NCBI RefSeq assembly: GCF_039541575.1
Contig: NZ_BAABGM010000033.1
Span: 1-64,000, forward strand
Direction: 5' to 3'
DNA length: 64,000 nt
Source: Fodinibacter luteus
Lineage (GTDB): Bacteria; Actinomycetota; Actinomycetes; Actinomycetales; Dermatophilaceae
Shown: piece after piece, positions 9,366 to 17,770 of the stretch
How positions within the stretch are numbered: position 1 is the first letter of the stretch
Layout: each line of letters begins with the position of its first letter
Notes under the pieces: generated by a model
Database searches by the model: none
What the model saw: only the letters and a program-made list of their open reading frames with translations
What the model was told of the DNA's origin: nothing
Program-made: the position numbers and the translations under genes

Positions 9366-9444
9366 GTGTCGATGACACACCCGACGGCAGCGCCCGAGGA
9401 TGGAGTAGACGCCGTCCCCACACCTCTTGACGCGATCCTGACGC
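9365..9444 (-). promoter_or_regulatory. kdp promoter region with inverted and direct repeats
   Basis: TGTGTC-GAT-GACACA (9365-9379) is a perfect inverted repeat touching the kdpF start. TGACGC occurs twice exactly 11 bp apart (9428-9433 and 9439-9444). Half-sites one helical turn apart are how OmpR/PhoB-family regulators such as KdpE bind. The assignment to KdpE is inference. Confidence 0.4.
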
Positions 9445-9473
9445 CCGGCCCCCGGGCTCCGGCGCGCCGCGAG

Positions 9474-10265
9474 TCAGCGGCCGGTGAACTCCGCGGGCCG
9501 CTTGGCGAGGAAGGCGGCGACGCCCTCTCGGTAGTCCTCGGTGTGCATGAGCGAGACCTGGCCGGCCTCCTCGCGGGCCAGGGCCGCCTCGACGTCGACG
9601 GACGCCGCGTTGACCGCCGCCTTCGTCTGCCCGAGCGCCACCGTGGCCCCGCTGGCGAGCGCGCCGAGCACCTCCTCGCCGCGCGCCCCGAACGCGTCGG
9701 CCGGCACGCACTCGGCGACCATCCCCCACTCCTCGGCCGTCGTCGCCGGGAGCCGCTCGCCGGTGAGCGCGAGCCGCATCGCCCGCGCCCGGCCGACCGA
9801 CGCCGCGACGAGCGCGGTCGCGCCGCCGTCGGGCATGAGCCCGATCCGGGCGAAGGCCAGCACGAAGGATGCCGCGTCGCTCGCCACGACGTAATCGCAC
9901 GCGAGCGCCATCGGCACCCCGATCCCGGCGGCGACGCCGTTGACGAGCGCGACGACCGGCGTCCGGGAGGCGAGGAGCGCGCGCACGAGGTCGGCCCCGG
10001 CATACAGCGTCCCGGCGGTCGCGCCGTCGGCGGACAGCGGTGCGCCGGAGCAGAACCCGCGGCCGGCACCGGTGAGCGCCACCACCCTGACGGCCGGGTC
10101 GGCATCGAAGGCCCGGACGGCCTCGGCGACCTCCTCGCACATCGACGGGTCGACGGCGTTGAGCCGCTCCGGGGCGTTGAGGGTGATCCGCCCGACGGCG
10201 CCGGTGACCTCGACGAGGACCGTTCCGGGCGTTCCGGCCGTGCTCGGTGTGCTCGTGGCGCTCAT
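9474..10265 (-). CDS. Enoyl-CoA hydratase/isomerase (crotonase) family protein
   Basis: A 263-residue crotonase-fold protein acting on an acyl-CoA. The oxyanion-hole segments GRGFCSGAPLSA and VNGVAAGIGVPMALACDYV are clear. The next motif reads IGLMPDGGATALV: the Glu used by hydratases is not evident, while an Asp in PDGG is where PaaG-type isomerases carry their acid. I therefore favour an isomerase-like activity, unproven. ATG at 10265 preferred over a GTG 18 nt upstream. It follows the racemase gene by 22 nt and ends the fgd operon. Confidence 0.82.
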   Translation of the reverse strand: MSATSTPSTAGTPGTVLVEVTGAVGRITLNAPERLNAVDPSMCEEVAEAVRAFDADPAVRVVALTGAGRGFCSGAPLSADGATAGTLYAGADLVRALLASRTPVVALVNGVAAGIGVPMALACDYVVASDAASFVLAFARIGLMPDGGATALVAASVGRARAMRLALTGERLPATTAEEWGMVAECVPADAFGARGEEVLGALASGATVALGQTKAAVNAASVDVEAALAREEAGQVSLMHTEDYREGVAAFLAKRPAEFTGR

Positions 10266-10287
10266 GCCGCCATCCAACCCCACATGC

Positions 10288-11427
10288 TCAGGCTTGCACC
10301 ACGGCCCCGGACGTGACGAGCGCCTCCACCTCGGCCGCCGTGAAGCCGTGCGCGAGCAGGTAGGCGGTCGTGTCGGCCCCCGGTGTCGGCTCGGGCCCGG
10401 GGTCGAGCGGTGGGGTGTCGGAGAGCCGAGGACCGGTGCGGGGCACTGGGTGACCGTGGGCGTCCGGGGCGAAGGTCCCGCGCCCCACGAGGTGCGGGTG
10501 GTGCGGCGCCTCGCGCAGCGACAGCACCGGCGCCACGCAGGCGTCGGTGTGCTCGAAGTGCGCGGCCCACTCGTCCCGGGTGCGGGTGCGGAAGGCCGCG
10601 GCGAAGGCGGTCCGCTGGGCCTCCCACGTCGCCGGGTCGTACTGCTCCCCCGGCACCTCGACGCCGAGACCGGCGACGAGCTCGGCCCAGAACGGCGGTT
10701 CGAGGGCCCCGACCGCGACGAACCGGCCGTCGGCGCACTCGTACACGGCGTAGAAGGGTGCCCCTCCGTCGAGCAGGTTGGCCTCCCGCTCGTCGCGCCA
10801 CGCCCCCGCCCCGAGCAGGCCGTGGACCATCGTGAACAGGTGCGCCGCCCCGTCGACCATCGCCGCGTCGACGACCTGTCCCCGGCCGGTCGTCCCCCGG
10901 GCCACGAGGGCGGCCAGCACCCCCGCGACGAGGTACATCGACCCGCCGGCGAAGTCCCCGACGACCGGCACCGGCGCGACCGGACGCGCCGCAGGGCCGA
11001 GGGCGTGGAGCGTCCCGGACACCGCGGCGTACGTGATGTCGTGCCCGGCCCGCTGCGCCCAGGGACCGGTCTGCCCCCAGCCGGTCATCCGGGCGTGCAC
11101 GAGGCGCGGGTTGCGGGCCAGGCAGTCGTCGGGCCCGAGCCCGAGCCGCTCGGCGACCCCGGGCCGGTAGCCCTCGAGCAGCACGTCGGCGTCGTCGACG
11201 AGCCGCTGCACGACGCCGCGCCCCGCCGCCGTCTTGAGGTCGACGCAGATGCTCGGGCGCGACCGTCGCAGCCCGCCCGCGAGGGCCAAGGGGTTGGTCT
11301 CCCCCGGACGGTCGACGCGCACGACGTCCGCGCCCAGCTCGGCGAGGTAGAGCCCCGCGAACGGGGTCGGCCCGATGCCGCCGAGCTCGACGACCCGGGT
11401 GCCGGCGAGCGGGCCGCCCGCGCTCAC
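10288..11427 (-). CDS. Alpha-methylacyl-CoA racemase / CoA-transferase family III
   Basis: A 379-residue member of CoA-transferase family III. Residues matching the catalytic set of mycobacterial alpha-methylacyl-CoA racemase are His129 in AGHDITYAAVSG, Asp158 in VVGDFAGGSMYL and Glu230 in FYAVYECADG. This suggests epimerisation of a 2-methylacyl-CoA rather than CoA transfer. The GTG at 11427 overlaps the FolP2-like gene (GTGA). With the crotonase downstream this suggests branched acyl-CoA or sterol side-chain metabolism. Confidence 0.88.
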   Translation of the reverse strand: MSAGGPLAGTRVVELGGIGPTPFAGLYLAELGADVVRVDRPGETNPLALAGGLRRSRPSICVDLKTAAGRGVVQRLVDDADVLLEGYRPGVAERLGLGPDDCLARNPRLVHARMTGWGQTGPWAQRAGHDITYAAVSGTLHALGPAARPVAPVPVVGDFAGGSMYLVAGVLAALVARGTTGRGQVVDAAMVDGAAHLFTMVHGLLGAGAWRDEREANLLDGGAPFYAVYECADGRFVAVGALEPPFWAELVAGLGVEVPGEQYDPATWEAQRTAFAAAFRTRTRDEWAAHFEHTDACVAPVLSLREAPHHPHLVGRGTFAPDAHGHPVPRTGPRLSDTPPLDPGPEPTPGADTTAYLLAHGFTAAEVEALVTSGAVVQA

Positions 11428-12356
11428 CCGGGCACCCCGCGGACGGTGACGAGCGGGCGGCGCTCCCCCCGGATCGACGCCACCATGTCGACGACCCGCC
11501 GCGTCGCCCGCACGTCGTGGGCGCGGAACACCGTCGCCCCGAGCCAGGCCGCGACCGCCGTCGCCGCGAGGGTGCCCTCGAGGCGGTCGTCGGCCGGGAG
11601 GCCGAGCGTCTCACCGACGAAGTCCTTGCGTGACAACGCCTGCAGCACAGGGAAACCCAACCCCACGATGGCCTCCGTGTGTCGCAGCAGGGTGAGCGAG
11701 TGCGCGGTCGTCTTGCCGAAGTCGAGCGTCGGGTCCACGAGCACGCGATCCGCCGGCAGCCCGGCATCCACGGCCCGCGTCGCCCCCTCCCGCAGCGTGC
11801 GCAGCGCGTCGTCGACGACACCGAGCGGCTCGGGTGGGTAGGTCACGGCGACGGGGTCGGTGCGCGGCGGCAGCCCCCCGGTGTGCGACACGACGTACCC
11901 GGCGCCGACCTCCGCCGCGACGTGCACGAGCTCGGGGTCGTGCCCGGCCCAGGTGTCGTTGACGAGGTCGAGGCCGGCCTCCGCGGCGGCGGCCCTCGCG
12001 ACCTCGGAGCGCCACGTGTCGAGGCTCAGCACGACGTCCGGATGCCGTTCGCGCGCCGCCGCGAGGAAGGGCACCACCCGTTCCACCTCCTCGCGGCCCG
12101 AGACCGCCTCACCCTCCTGCCCGGCGCGCACCCCGCCGACGTCGACGACGTCCGCTCCGAGCGCCACGGCCTCGTCCAGGGCCTCGAGGGCCGAGCCGAG
12201 GTCGGCGTGCCGGTTGCCCGACCAGAACGAGTCGGGAGTGCGGTTGACGATGGCCATGACCGCCGGGCGCCCGGCGTCGAAGGCGCGGCCGCGCAGCCGC
12301 AGGGGCGCAGGGGCCGCCGGCACGCGCGCGGGCACGAGCTGCACCGCGTCGCTCAC
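11424..12356 (-). CDS. FolP2-like dihydropteroate synthase homologue
   Basis: A 310-residue TIM-barrel protein of the DHPS family. It begins its core with MAIVNRTPDSFW, contains DVGGVRAGQEGE and the substrate-loop SRKDFVGETLG, and ends with FRAHDVRATRRVVDM. True DHPS has NVTPDSFSDGG and GGESTRPG. The replacement of the TRPG segment matches mycobacterial FolP2, which is reported not to make dihydropteroate. I therefore call it FolP2-like with unknown reaction. The GTG at 12356 overlaps the fgd stop. Confidence 0.85.
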   Translation of the reverse strand: MSDAVQLVPARVPAAPAPLRLRGRAFDAGRPAVMAIVNRTPDSFWSGNRHADLGSALEALDEAVALGADVVDVGGVRAGQEGEAVSGREEVERVVPFLAAARERHPDVVLSLDTWRSEVARAAAAEAGLDLVNDTWAGHDPELVHVAAEVGAGYVVSHTGGLPPRTDPVAVTYPPEPLGVVDDALRTLREGATRAVDAGLPADRVLVDPTLDFGKTTAHSLTLLRHTEAIVGLGFPVLQALSRKDFVGETLGLPADDRLEGTLAATAVAAWLGATVFRAHDVRATRRVVDMVASIRGERRPLVTVRGVPG

Positions 12357-13375
12357 CGGGGCGCGGGCGTGAGCTCGCGCAGTCCGGGCAGGACCTGCTC
12401 GGCGAAGCTGGACAGGAAGCGCTCCTGGTCGTGGCCGGGCCCGTGGACGACGAGGTGGTCGAACCCCAGGTCGGTGTAGACCCTCAGGGCGGCCACGACC
12501 TCCTCCGGCTCCGACGCCACGACCCAGCGCCCGGCGACCTGCTCGATCGGCAGCTCGTCGGCCGCCGCCTCCATCTGCGCCGGGGAGTGGATCGAGTGCT
12601 TCTGCTCGGCCGTGAGCGACAGCGGCGCCCAGAACCGGGTGTTCGCCAGGGCGCGGTCCGGGTCGGGGTCCCAGGACAGCTTGACCTCGATCATCCGCTC
12701 GATGCCGTCGCGGGGGCGCCCGGCCTTCGCCAACCCCTCGTCCACGGCCGGCACGAGCTGGTCGGCGTACAGCTCGCGCCCCTTGCCCGAGGTGCAGATG
12801 AACCCGTCGGCGACCCGACCGGCGTACCGGGCGACCATCGGCCCCCCGGCGGCCACGTACACCGGCACCGGCACCTCCGGCCGGTCGTAGATCGCGGCGT
12901 CCTCGGTGCGGTAGTACTCCCCCTCGAAGGTGACGCGGTCCTGCGTCCACAGCTGACGCATGAGGCGCACCGCCTCGCGCAACCGGGCGAACCGCTCCTT
13001 GAACTCGGGCCACGGCCCGTCGCCGACCGACCCCACGGCCATCTCGTTGAGGGCCTCGCCCGTGCCGACGCCGAGGACGACCCGCCCCGGTGCCAGGCAC
13101 GCCATCGTCGCGAACGCCTGCGCGACCACCGCCGGGTTGTACCGGAACGTCGGCGTGAGCACGGAGGTCCCCACGACGACCCGCTCGGTGCGCGCCAGCA
13201 CCCACGGCATCCACGCCAGGGCGCTCGGAGCGTGCCCGCCCCGCACCCGCCACGGCTGGAAGTGGTCCGAGACGGTCACCGAGTCCAACCCGAGCTCCTC
13301 GGCCCGCACCGCGAACCCCGCGAGCTCGCCCGGGGCGAACTGCTCCGCCGACGCCTTGTACCCGACCTTCAGCAC
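12353..13375 (-). CDS. fgd: F420-dependent glucose-6-phosphate dehydrogenase
   Basis: A 340-residue luciferase-like (LLM) flavin/F420 enzyme that reduces F420 with glucose-6-phosphate. It matches mycobacterial FGD1 throughout: VGYKASAEQFAPGEL, VSDHFQPW (Asp37, His38, Trp42), TSVLTPTFRYNPAVVAQAF, GVGTGEALNE (Glu107), FICTSGKG and NTRFWAPLSLTAEQKHSI. GTG at 13375 is chosen because AGGAG lies 6 nt upstream and the family begins at (L)KVGYKA; an ATG at 13411 would add a non-conserved stretch. It heads an operon with FolP2-like, racemase and crotonase genes and shows that the organism uses F420. Confidence 0.95.
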   Translation of the reverse strand: MLKVGYKASAEQFAPGELAGFAVRAEELGLDSVTVSDHFQPWRVRGGHAPSALAWMPWVLARTERVVVGTSVLTPTFRYNPAVVAQAFATMACLAPGRVVLGVGTGEALNEMAVGSVGDGPWPEFKERFARLREAVRLMRQLWTQDRVTFEGEYYRTEDAAIYDRPEVPVPVYVAAGGPMVARYAGRVADGFICTSGKGRELYADQLVPAVDEGLAKAGRPRDGIERMIEVKLSWDPDPDRALANTRFWAPLSLTAEQKHSIHSPAQMEAAADELPIEQVAGRWVVASEPEEVVAALRVYTDLGFDHLVVHGPGHDQERFLSSFAEQVLPGLRELTPAPR

Positions 13376-13429
13376 GACCCTCTCCTCACCGGTGAGACGA
13401 CTCCGGGCCAAGTGTCACACCGGAGGGGC

Positions 13430-13435
13430 TAGCGT
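13430..13435 (+). promoter_or_regulatory. -10 hexamer TAGCGT upstream of the amino acid dehydrogenase gene
   Basis: TAGCGT fits the actinobacterial TAnnnT -10 pattern and would give a short 5' leader that still carries the GAGGAG ribosome site before ATG 13466. The gap also contains the divergent fgd promoter. Confidence 0.4.
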
Positions 13436-13465
13436 GAGGGGGCCACCCCCGTCGAGGAGCGCACC

Positions 13466-14566
13466 ATGGCCACCGACCTCATCGACCTGACCGGCCACGA
13501 ACAGGTCGCGTTCTGCTCCGACCCCGACACCGGGCTGCGGGCGGTCATCGCCCTCCACGACACCGCGCTCGGGCCGGGCCTCGGCGGCACGCGCTTCCAT
13601 CCCTACTCCTCGATGGACCAGGCCCTCGCCGACGTGCTGCGCCTCTCGCGGGCGATGACGAGCAAGAACGCCGTCGCGGGGCTCGACCACGGCGGCGGCA
13701 AGGCGGTCATCATCGGCGACCCCCACCGCGACAAGACACCCGAGCTGCTCCGGGCGTACGGCCGCTTCGTCGAGTCGCTCGGCGGCCGCTACGTCACGGC
13801 GTGCGACGTCGGCACCTACGTCGAGGACATGGACGTCGTCGGGGAGTCGACCCGCTGGGCCACCGGCCGTTCACCGGAGCGCGGGGGCGCCGGCGACTCC
13901 TCCGTGCTCACGGCCTACGGCGTGTTCCAGGGCATGCGGGCCGCCGCCCAGCACGTGTGGGGGGAACCCACCCTCGCCGGTCGGCGGGTCGGCATCGCCG
14001 GCGTCGGCAAGGTGGGGCGCCGGCTCGCCGAGCACCTCGTCGACGACGGCGCCGAGGTCGTCGTGAGCGACGTCGACCCGGATGCCGTGAGCGCGCTCCT
14101 CGCGCGACTGCCGGGGGTGCGGGCCGTCGAGTGGCTCGACGACCTCGTCCACGCGGACGTCGACGTCTTCAGCCCGAACGCCCTCGGCGGCGCGCTCGAC
14201 GACGAGACCGTCGTCGCGCTGCGAGCCCGGGTCGTCTGCGGCGGCGCCAACAACCAGCTCGTCACCGAGGGTCCCGGCGGGACCGCCGACCGGATGCGCG
14301 AGCGGGGCATCGTCTACGCCCCCGACTTCCTCGTCAACGCGGGTGGCGTCATCCAGGTCAGTGACGAGCTGCAGGGCTTCGACATGGAGCGGGCCCGCGA
14401 ACGGACGGCGACGATCTTCGACCACACCCTGGAGGTGCTGAGGAGCGCCGACGCGGACGACGTCAGCCCCGCCGTCGCCGCCGACCGGCTCGCCGAGCGC
14501 CGCGTCGCGGCGGGCGGCCCGCGCCCCTGGCTGCCCGGCGACCCGGTGGGCGCCCGGCCCCGGTGA
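13466..14566 (+). CDS. Valine/leucine dehydrogenase (Glu/Leu/Phe/Val DH family)
   Basis: A 366-residue NAD-dependent amino acid dehydrogenase that would deaminate branched-chain amino acids to 2-keto acids. The substrate lysines are Lys67 (RAMTSKNAVAGL) and Lys79 (DHGGGKAVI). The nucleotide fold is at GIAGVGKVGRRLAEHL, with DVFSPNALGG and GGANNQLV also typical. Length matches valine dehydrogenases of actinomycetes. GAGGAG precedes ATG 13466 at good spacing. Substrate preference among Val, Leu and Phe cannot be read from sequence. The deaminated products could feed branched-chain acyl-CoA metabolism next door. Confidence 0.92.
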   Translation: MATDLIDLTGHEQVAFCSDPDTGLRAVIALHDTALGPGLGGTRFHPYSSMDQALADVLRLSRAMTSKNAVAGLDHGGGKAVIIGDPHRDKTPELLRAYGRFVESLGGRYVTACDVGTYVEDMDVVGESTRWATGRSPERGGAGDSSVLTAYGVFQGMRAAAQHVWGEPTLAGRRVGIAGVGKVGRRLAEHLVDDGAEVVVSDVDPDAVSALLARLPGVRAVEWLDDLVHADVDVFSPNALGGALDDETVVALRARVVCGGANNQLVTEGPGGTADRMRERGIVYAPDFLVNAGGVIQVSDELQGFDMERARERTATIFDHTLEVLRSADADDVSPAVAADRLAERRVAAGGPRPWLPGDPVGARPR

Positions 14567-14593
14567 GGCGGGTCGGGAATCCGGCGACCCGCC
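14567..14593 (+). terminator. Stem-loop terminator immediately after the dehydrogenase gene
   Basis: GGCGGGTCG and CGACCCGCC form a perfect 9-bp stem with a 9-nt loop that begins at the base after the stop codon. No U-tract. Confidence 0.55.
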
Positions 14594-14758
14594 CGACCGT
14601 TGTCCGGGACGGCGTCGCCGGACCCGCTCCACTGATGTACCGTTGGCGTCACGACACACACACGATTCCCGGGACCGCTCCGCGACGTGGGATGACCCTG
14701 AAGACGGGGCCGTCCCATTCGTGATGCCGCCCCGGCAGACGCACGAGGGGGTCACGCC

Positions 14759-14953
14759 ATGGGGCGCGGCCGAGCCAAGGCCAAGCAGACGAAGGTCGCT
14801 CGGGAGCTGAAGTACTACAGCCCCGACACCGACCTCTCCGCGCTTGAGCGAGAACTTCACGGTGCCTCCCAGACGGGCGCCGGCCGCAGCGCGGCCGACG
14901 ACCGCGAGGAGGACGAGGACGACTACGGGTCGTGGTCTCCGGGCCGGCGTTGA
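14759..14953 (+). CDS. DUF3073 domain protein
   Basis: A 64-residue small basic-to-acidic protein. The N-terminal signature GRGRAKAKQTKVARELKYYS is that of DUF3073, a small protein family I associate with Actinomycetota. The C-terminal half is acidic (DDREEDEDDYG). A GAGGGGG ribosome site lies upstream. The function is unknown; the basic head might contact nucleic acid, which is a guess. Confidence 0.92.
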   Translation: MGRGRAKAKQTKVARELKYYSPDTDLSALERELHGASQTGAGRSAADDREEDEDDYGSWSPGRR

Positions 14954-15059
14954 CGCCGACCTGACCCCTCCCCTCGGATGACCGCGCCGCCGGGCGCGGG
15001 TCCGTCGTGCACCCCTGACCGGGCCGGTCCGGTGCGCCCGTCGGCGCTGCCCACGGGCC

Positions 15060-15065
15060 TATGCT
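15060..15065 (+). promoter_or_regulatory. Leaderless -10 hexamer TATGCT
   Basis: TATGCT, then 7 nt, then ATG at 15073. The same hexamer and spacing recur before the gene at 36402. No ribosome-binding site is seen, as expected for a leaderless message. Confidence 0.55.
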
Positions 15066-15072
15066 CGGCCCC

Positions 15073-16632
15073 ATGAGCGAGACGACCGCCGCCGCCACCC
15101 AGCGCCTGGGCATCGAGACCACCGGCATCGAGATCATCGACGAGTCGCAGCGCACCGCCCGGCCGCGCGACCTGTTCTGGCCGTGGTTCGCGGCGAACGT
15201 CTCGGTCTTCGGCATCTCCTACGCCGCGTTCGTCCTCGGGTTCGGCATCTCCTTCGCGCAGGCGGTCGTCGTGACGGTCCTCGGGATCGTCGTCTCCTTC
15301 GTGCTCTGCGGCATCGTCGCCATCGCCGGCAAGCGCGGGTCGGCACCGACGATGATCCTGTCGCGCGCGGCGTTCGGGGTCACCGGCCAGAAGGTGCCCG
15401 GCGTCATCTCGTGGCTCGTCTCGATCGGCTGGGAGACCTTCCTCGCCATCCTCGCCGTGCTCGCGACGGCGACGATCTTCGAGCAGCTCGGCTGGGGCGG
15501 CGGCACGACGACCAAGGTCGTCGCCGCCGTCGTCGTCGCCGCGGTCATCGTGCTCGCCTCGGTCGCCGGGTACCACATCATCATGCGGCTGCAGTCGGTC
15601 CTCACGTGGATCACCGGCGCCGTGACGATCCTCTTCGTCCTCGTGGCCGCGAGCGAGATCGACTGGGCGGCCGTCACGGCGCTGCCCGCGGGCGAGGCCC
15701 AGTCGGTCGTCGGGGCGTTCGTCATGCTCATGACCGGCTTCGGGCTGGGCTGGATCAACATCGCCGCCGACTGGTCGCGCTACCAGCACCGCTCCGCGCC
15801 GGGCGGCGCGATCGTCTTCTGGAACACCTTTGGGGGAGCGATCGCCCCGGTGCTCCTCGTGACGTTCGGCCTCATGCTCTCGGCCTCGAACGAGGAGGTG
15901 CTCGCCGGCATCCCGAGCGACCCGATCGGCACGCTCGCGACGATCCTGCCGACGTGGTTCCTCGTGCCGTTCCTCCTGGCGGTCATCATGTCGCTCATCT
16001 CCGGCGCCGTGCTCGGCATCTACTCCTCGGGCCTCACGCTGCTCTCCCTCGGCGTGCGCATCCCGCGGCCGGCCGCGGCACTCGTCGACGGCATCATCCT
16101 CACGCTCGGCACGTTCTTCGTCGTCTTCGTCGCTGCCGACTTCCTCGGCCCGTTCCAGAGCTTCCTCATCACCCTCGGCGTCCCGCTCGCCGCGTGGGCC
16201 GGCATCATGATCGCCGACATCGCGCTGCGCCGGCGCGACTACGACGACGACGCGCTCTTCGACGCGCGCGGTCGCTACGGCGCGTGGGACTGGGTCTCGA
16301 TCGGCACGATGGTGGTGGCGTCGGTCGTCGGGTGGGGCCTCGTCGTCAACAACTTCGCCCAGGACGCCGCCTGGAACAACTGGCAGGGGTACCTCCTCGA
16401 ACCGCTCGGGCTCGGCACCTACGTCGACGACCCGGCCGGCCCGTACTGGGAGGGCGCGTGGCCGTACTCCAACATCGGTGTGCTCCTCGCGCTCGCGATC
16501 GGCTTCCTCGTCACCCTCGTCGCCCGTCGTGGCACCGTGCGGCGCCAGGAGGACGGCATGTCGGGCGGGGGCGCGGTGGCGCAGGAGGCCGGCGGTGTCG
16601 CCGGACCGGGCGCCCGCGAGGCGGCCCGGTGA
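15073..16632 (+). CDS. NCS1 family purine/cytosine-type permease
   Basis: A 519-residue secondary transporter with about twelve helices. It carries the early NCS1 segments WFAANVSVFGISYAAFVLG, GSAPTMILSRAAFGVTGQ and SIGWETF, and SADWSRYQ-like AADWSRYQHRSAP. This is the cytosine/purine/uracil/thiamine/allantoin permease family; the exact substrate is unknown. It ends in a disordered Gly/Ala tail. Start placed at 15073 from the leaderless promoter; an upstream ATG at 15061 overlaps the -10 box. It overlaps the downstream hydrolase by 4 nt, so the hydrolase may process the imported compound. Confidence 0.88.
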   Translation: MSETTAAATQRLGIETTGIEIIDESQRTARPRDLFWPWFAANVSVFGISYAAFVLGFGISFAQAVVVTVLGIVVSFVLCGIVAIAGKRGSAPTMILSRAAFGVTGQKVPGVISWLVSIGWETFLAILAVLATATIFEQLGWGGGTTTKVVAAVVVAAVIVLASVAGYHIIMRLQSVLTWITGAVTILFVLVAASEIDWAAVTALPAGEAQSVVGAFVMLMTGFGLGWINIAADWSRYQHRSAPGGAIVFWNTFGGAIAPVLLVTFGLMLSASNEEVLAGIPSDPIGTLATILPTWFLVPFLLAVIMSLISGAVLGIYSSGLTLLSLGVRIPRPAAALVDGIILTLGTFFVVFVAADFLGPFQSFLITLGVPLAAWAGIMIADIALRRRDYDDDALFDARGRYGAWDWVSIGTMVVASVVGWGLVVNNFAQDAAWNNWQGYLLEPLGLGTYVDDPAGPYWEGAWPYSNIGVLLALAIGFLVTLVARRGTVRRQEDGMSGGGAVAQEAGGVAGPGAREAAR

Positions 16633-17171
16633 GCCCGGAGCCGGCGGGGGCCGAGGACGGCTGGCTCGTCGTCGTCGACCCGCAGGCGGTCTTCGCCGAC
16701 CCGCAGGCGTCCCCGTGGGGTTCGGTCATGTGGGCCGACACCGTGCCGCGGATCGTCGCGCTCGCGCAGGCCTTCGGCCCGGCGCGCACGGTCGTGACCC
16801 GGTTCGTCGCCGACCCCTCCCTCGGTGGCTCGTGGGGCCCCTACTACGAGGAGTGGCCGTTCGCGCTCGTCCCGGACGACGACCCGCTCTACGCCGTCGT
16901 CCCCGAGCTCGCCGGCGCCGCCGACCACGTCGTGACCGCCGGGACCTTCGGGAAGTGGCCGGTCCTGCGCGGGCTCGTCGGCGACGACGCCCGGCTCACC
17001 CTCGCGGGGGTCGCGACGGACTGCTGCGTGCTGTCGACGGCGCTGCCGGCAGCGGATGCCGGGGCCACCGTGCGGGTGTCGGCCGCCGCGTGCGCGGGGT
17101 CGAGCCTGGAGAACCACGCCCGAGCCCTCGCGGCGATGGCGCTCTACGCCCCCCAGATCACCCTGACCTGA
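16629..17171 (+). CDS. Isochorismatase-family cysteine hydrolase
   Basis: A 180-residue single-domain hydrolase with the Asp-Lys-Cys triad: Asp in LVVVDPQAVF, Lys in GTFGKWPVL and Cys in GVATDCCVLSTA, the last showing the typical turn before the nucleophile. Members cleave amides such as nicotinamide, N-carbamoylsarcosine or ureidoacrylate. GTG at 16629 overlaps the permease stop (GTGA). Coupling to an NCS1 permease suggests degradation of an imported pyrimidine, purine or allantoin-like compound; substrate unproven. Confidence 0.85.
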   Translation: MSPEPAGAEDGWLVVVDPQAVFADPQASPWGSVMWADTVPRIVALAQAFGPARTVVTRFVADPSLGGSWGPYYEEWPFALVPDDDPLYAVVPELAGAADHVVTAGTFGKWPVLRGLVGDDARLTLAGVATDCCVLSTALPAADAGATVRVSAAACAGSSLENHARALAAMALYAPQITLT

Positions 17172-17182
17172 CCCCCCCTCCC

Positions 17183-17253
17183 GACCTCGTGCGACAAACA
17201 CGCGGTTCTGACCCCCACATGGCCCGCAACCCGTGTGCAACTCGCACGAGGTC
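17183..17253. repeat. Long palindrome between convergent genes (CCTCGTGCGAC family)
   Basis: GACCTCGTGCGA and TCGCACGAGGTC are perfect 12-bp arms; inner parts (CACGCGGTT / AACCCGTGTG) also partly pair. It fills the whole gap between the hydrolase stop and the stop of the convergent membrane gene, so it may terminate both. A close relative lies at 17886-17961. Confidence 0.75.
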
Positions 17254-17254
17254 G

Positions 17255-17653
17255 TCACAACGCCAGGGACAGGACGGCGGCCCCCGCGAGGGCACCGACC
17301 GCGCCGGCGACGAGCCCCGATGCCCGGGGACCGAGGGCCTCTCCGCGGCAGAGCGCCGCGCACGTCGCGAGTCCCGTGCACCAGCCGACGAGGAGCACGG
17401 GGGCGACATCGGCGGCGACGGCGATGACGTCGAGGTCGCCGAGCTCTCGCCCTGCGACGACCTCGACGGCCGACCCCACGAGCCACGCCGCACCGACGAC
17501 GGCCGCGAGGTACCCCAGCAGCACCACGGTCGCGAGCACGAGGGTTCCTGCGGTCCACCGCTGGGCGGTGCGCACCCACTCGGTGGTGGCGACGCGGTCG
17601 TGCGGGGTGAGCGGGTGGTCGGGGCCTGCGACGGTGGAGTCTGCGGAGGGCAT
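17255..17653 (-). CDS. Small integral membrane protein, unknown function
   Basis: A 132-residue protein with three hydrophobic segments (around WTAGTLVLATVVLLGYL, VIAVAADVAPVLLVGWCTG and VAGAVGALAGAAVLSLAL). No family recognised. ATG 17653 is preceded by GGAGG-like sequence further upstream; a longer start at 17689 is possible but adds a non-hydrophobic Pro/Arg stretch. It is isolated between two palindromes, so it is probably a single transcription unit. Confidence 0.6.
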   Translation of the reverse strand: MPSADSTVAGPDHPLTPHDRVATTEWVRTAQRWTAGTLVLATVVLLGYLAAVVGAAWLVGSAVEVVAGRELGDLDVIAVAADVAPVLLVGWCTGLATCAALCRGEALGPRASGLVAGAVGALAGAAVLSLAL

Positions 17654-17770
17654 GGCCCGAGGATGGCCGGGGCGCCTCGGACCCGTCATGGGCCCGCGTA
17701 CTCAACCCACCCGCACCGACCGCCGCCGGAGGGGATGCACCCGCCGGCCGCGGAGGCCACCCACCTCCCA

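Noticed and set aside
7944..10316. A plus-strand open frame of about 790 codons opposite kdpA/kdpF and the crotonase gene
   Set aside because: Charged, low-complexity shadow of real minus-strand genes; no conserved motif.
11424..12356. Primary dihydropteroate synthase (folP1)
   Set aside because: Lacks the GGESTRPG and NVTPDSFSDGG loops and no folate genes are adjacent; FolP2-like fits better.
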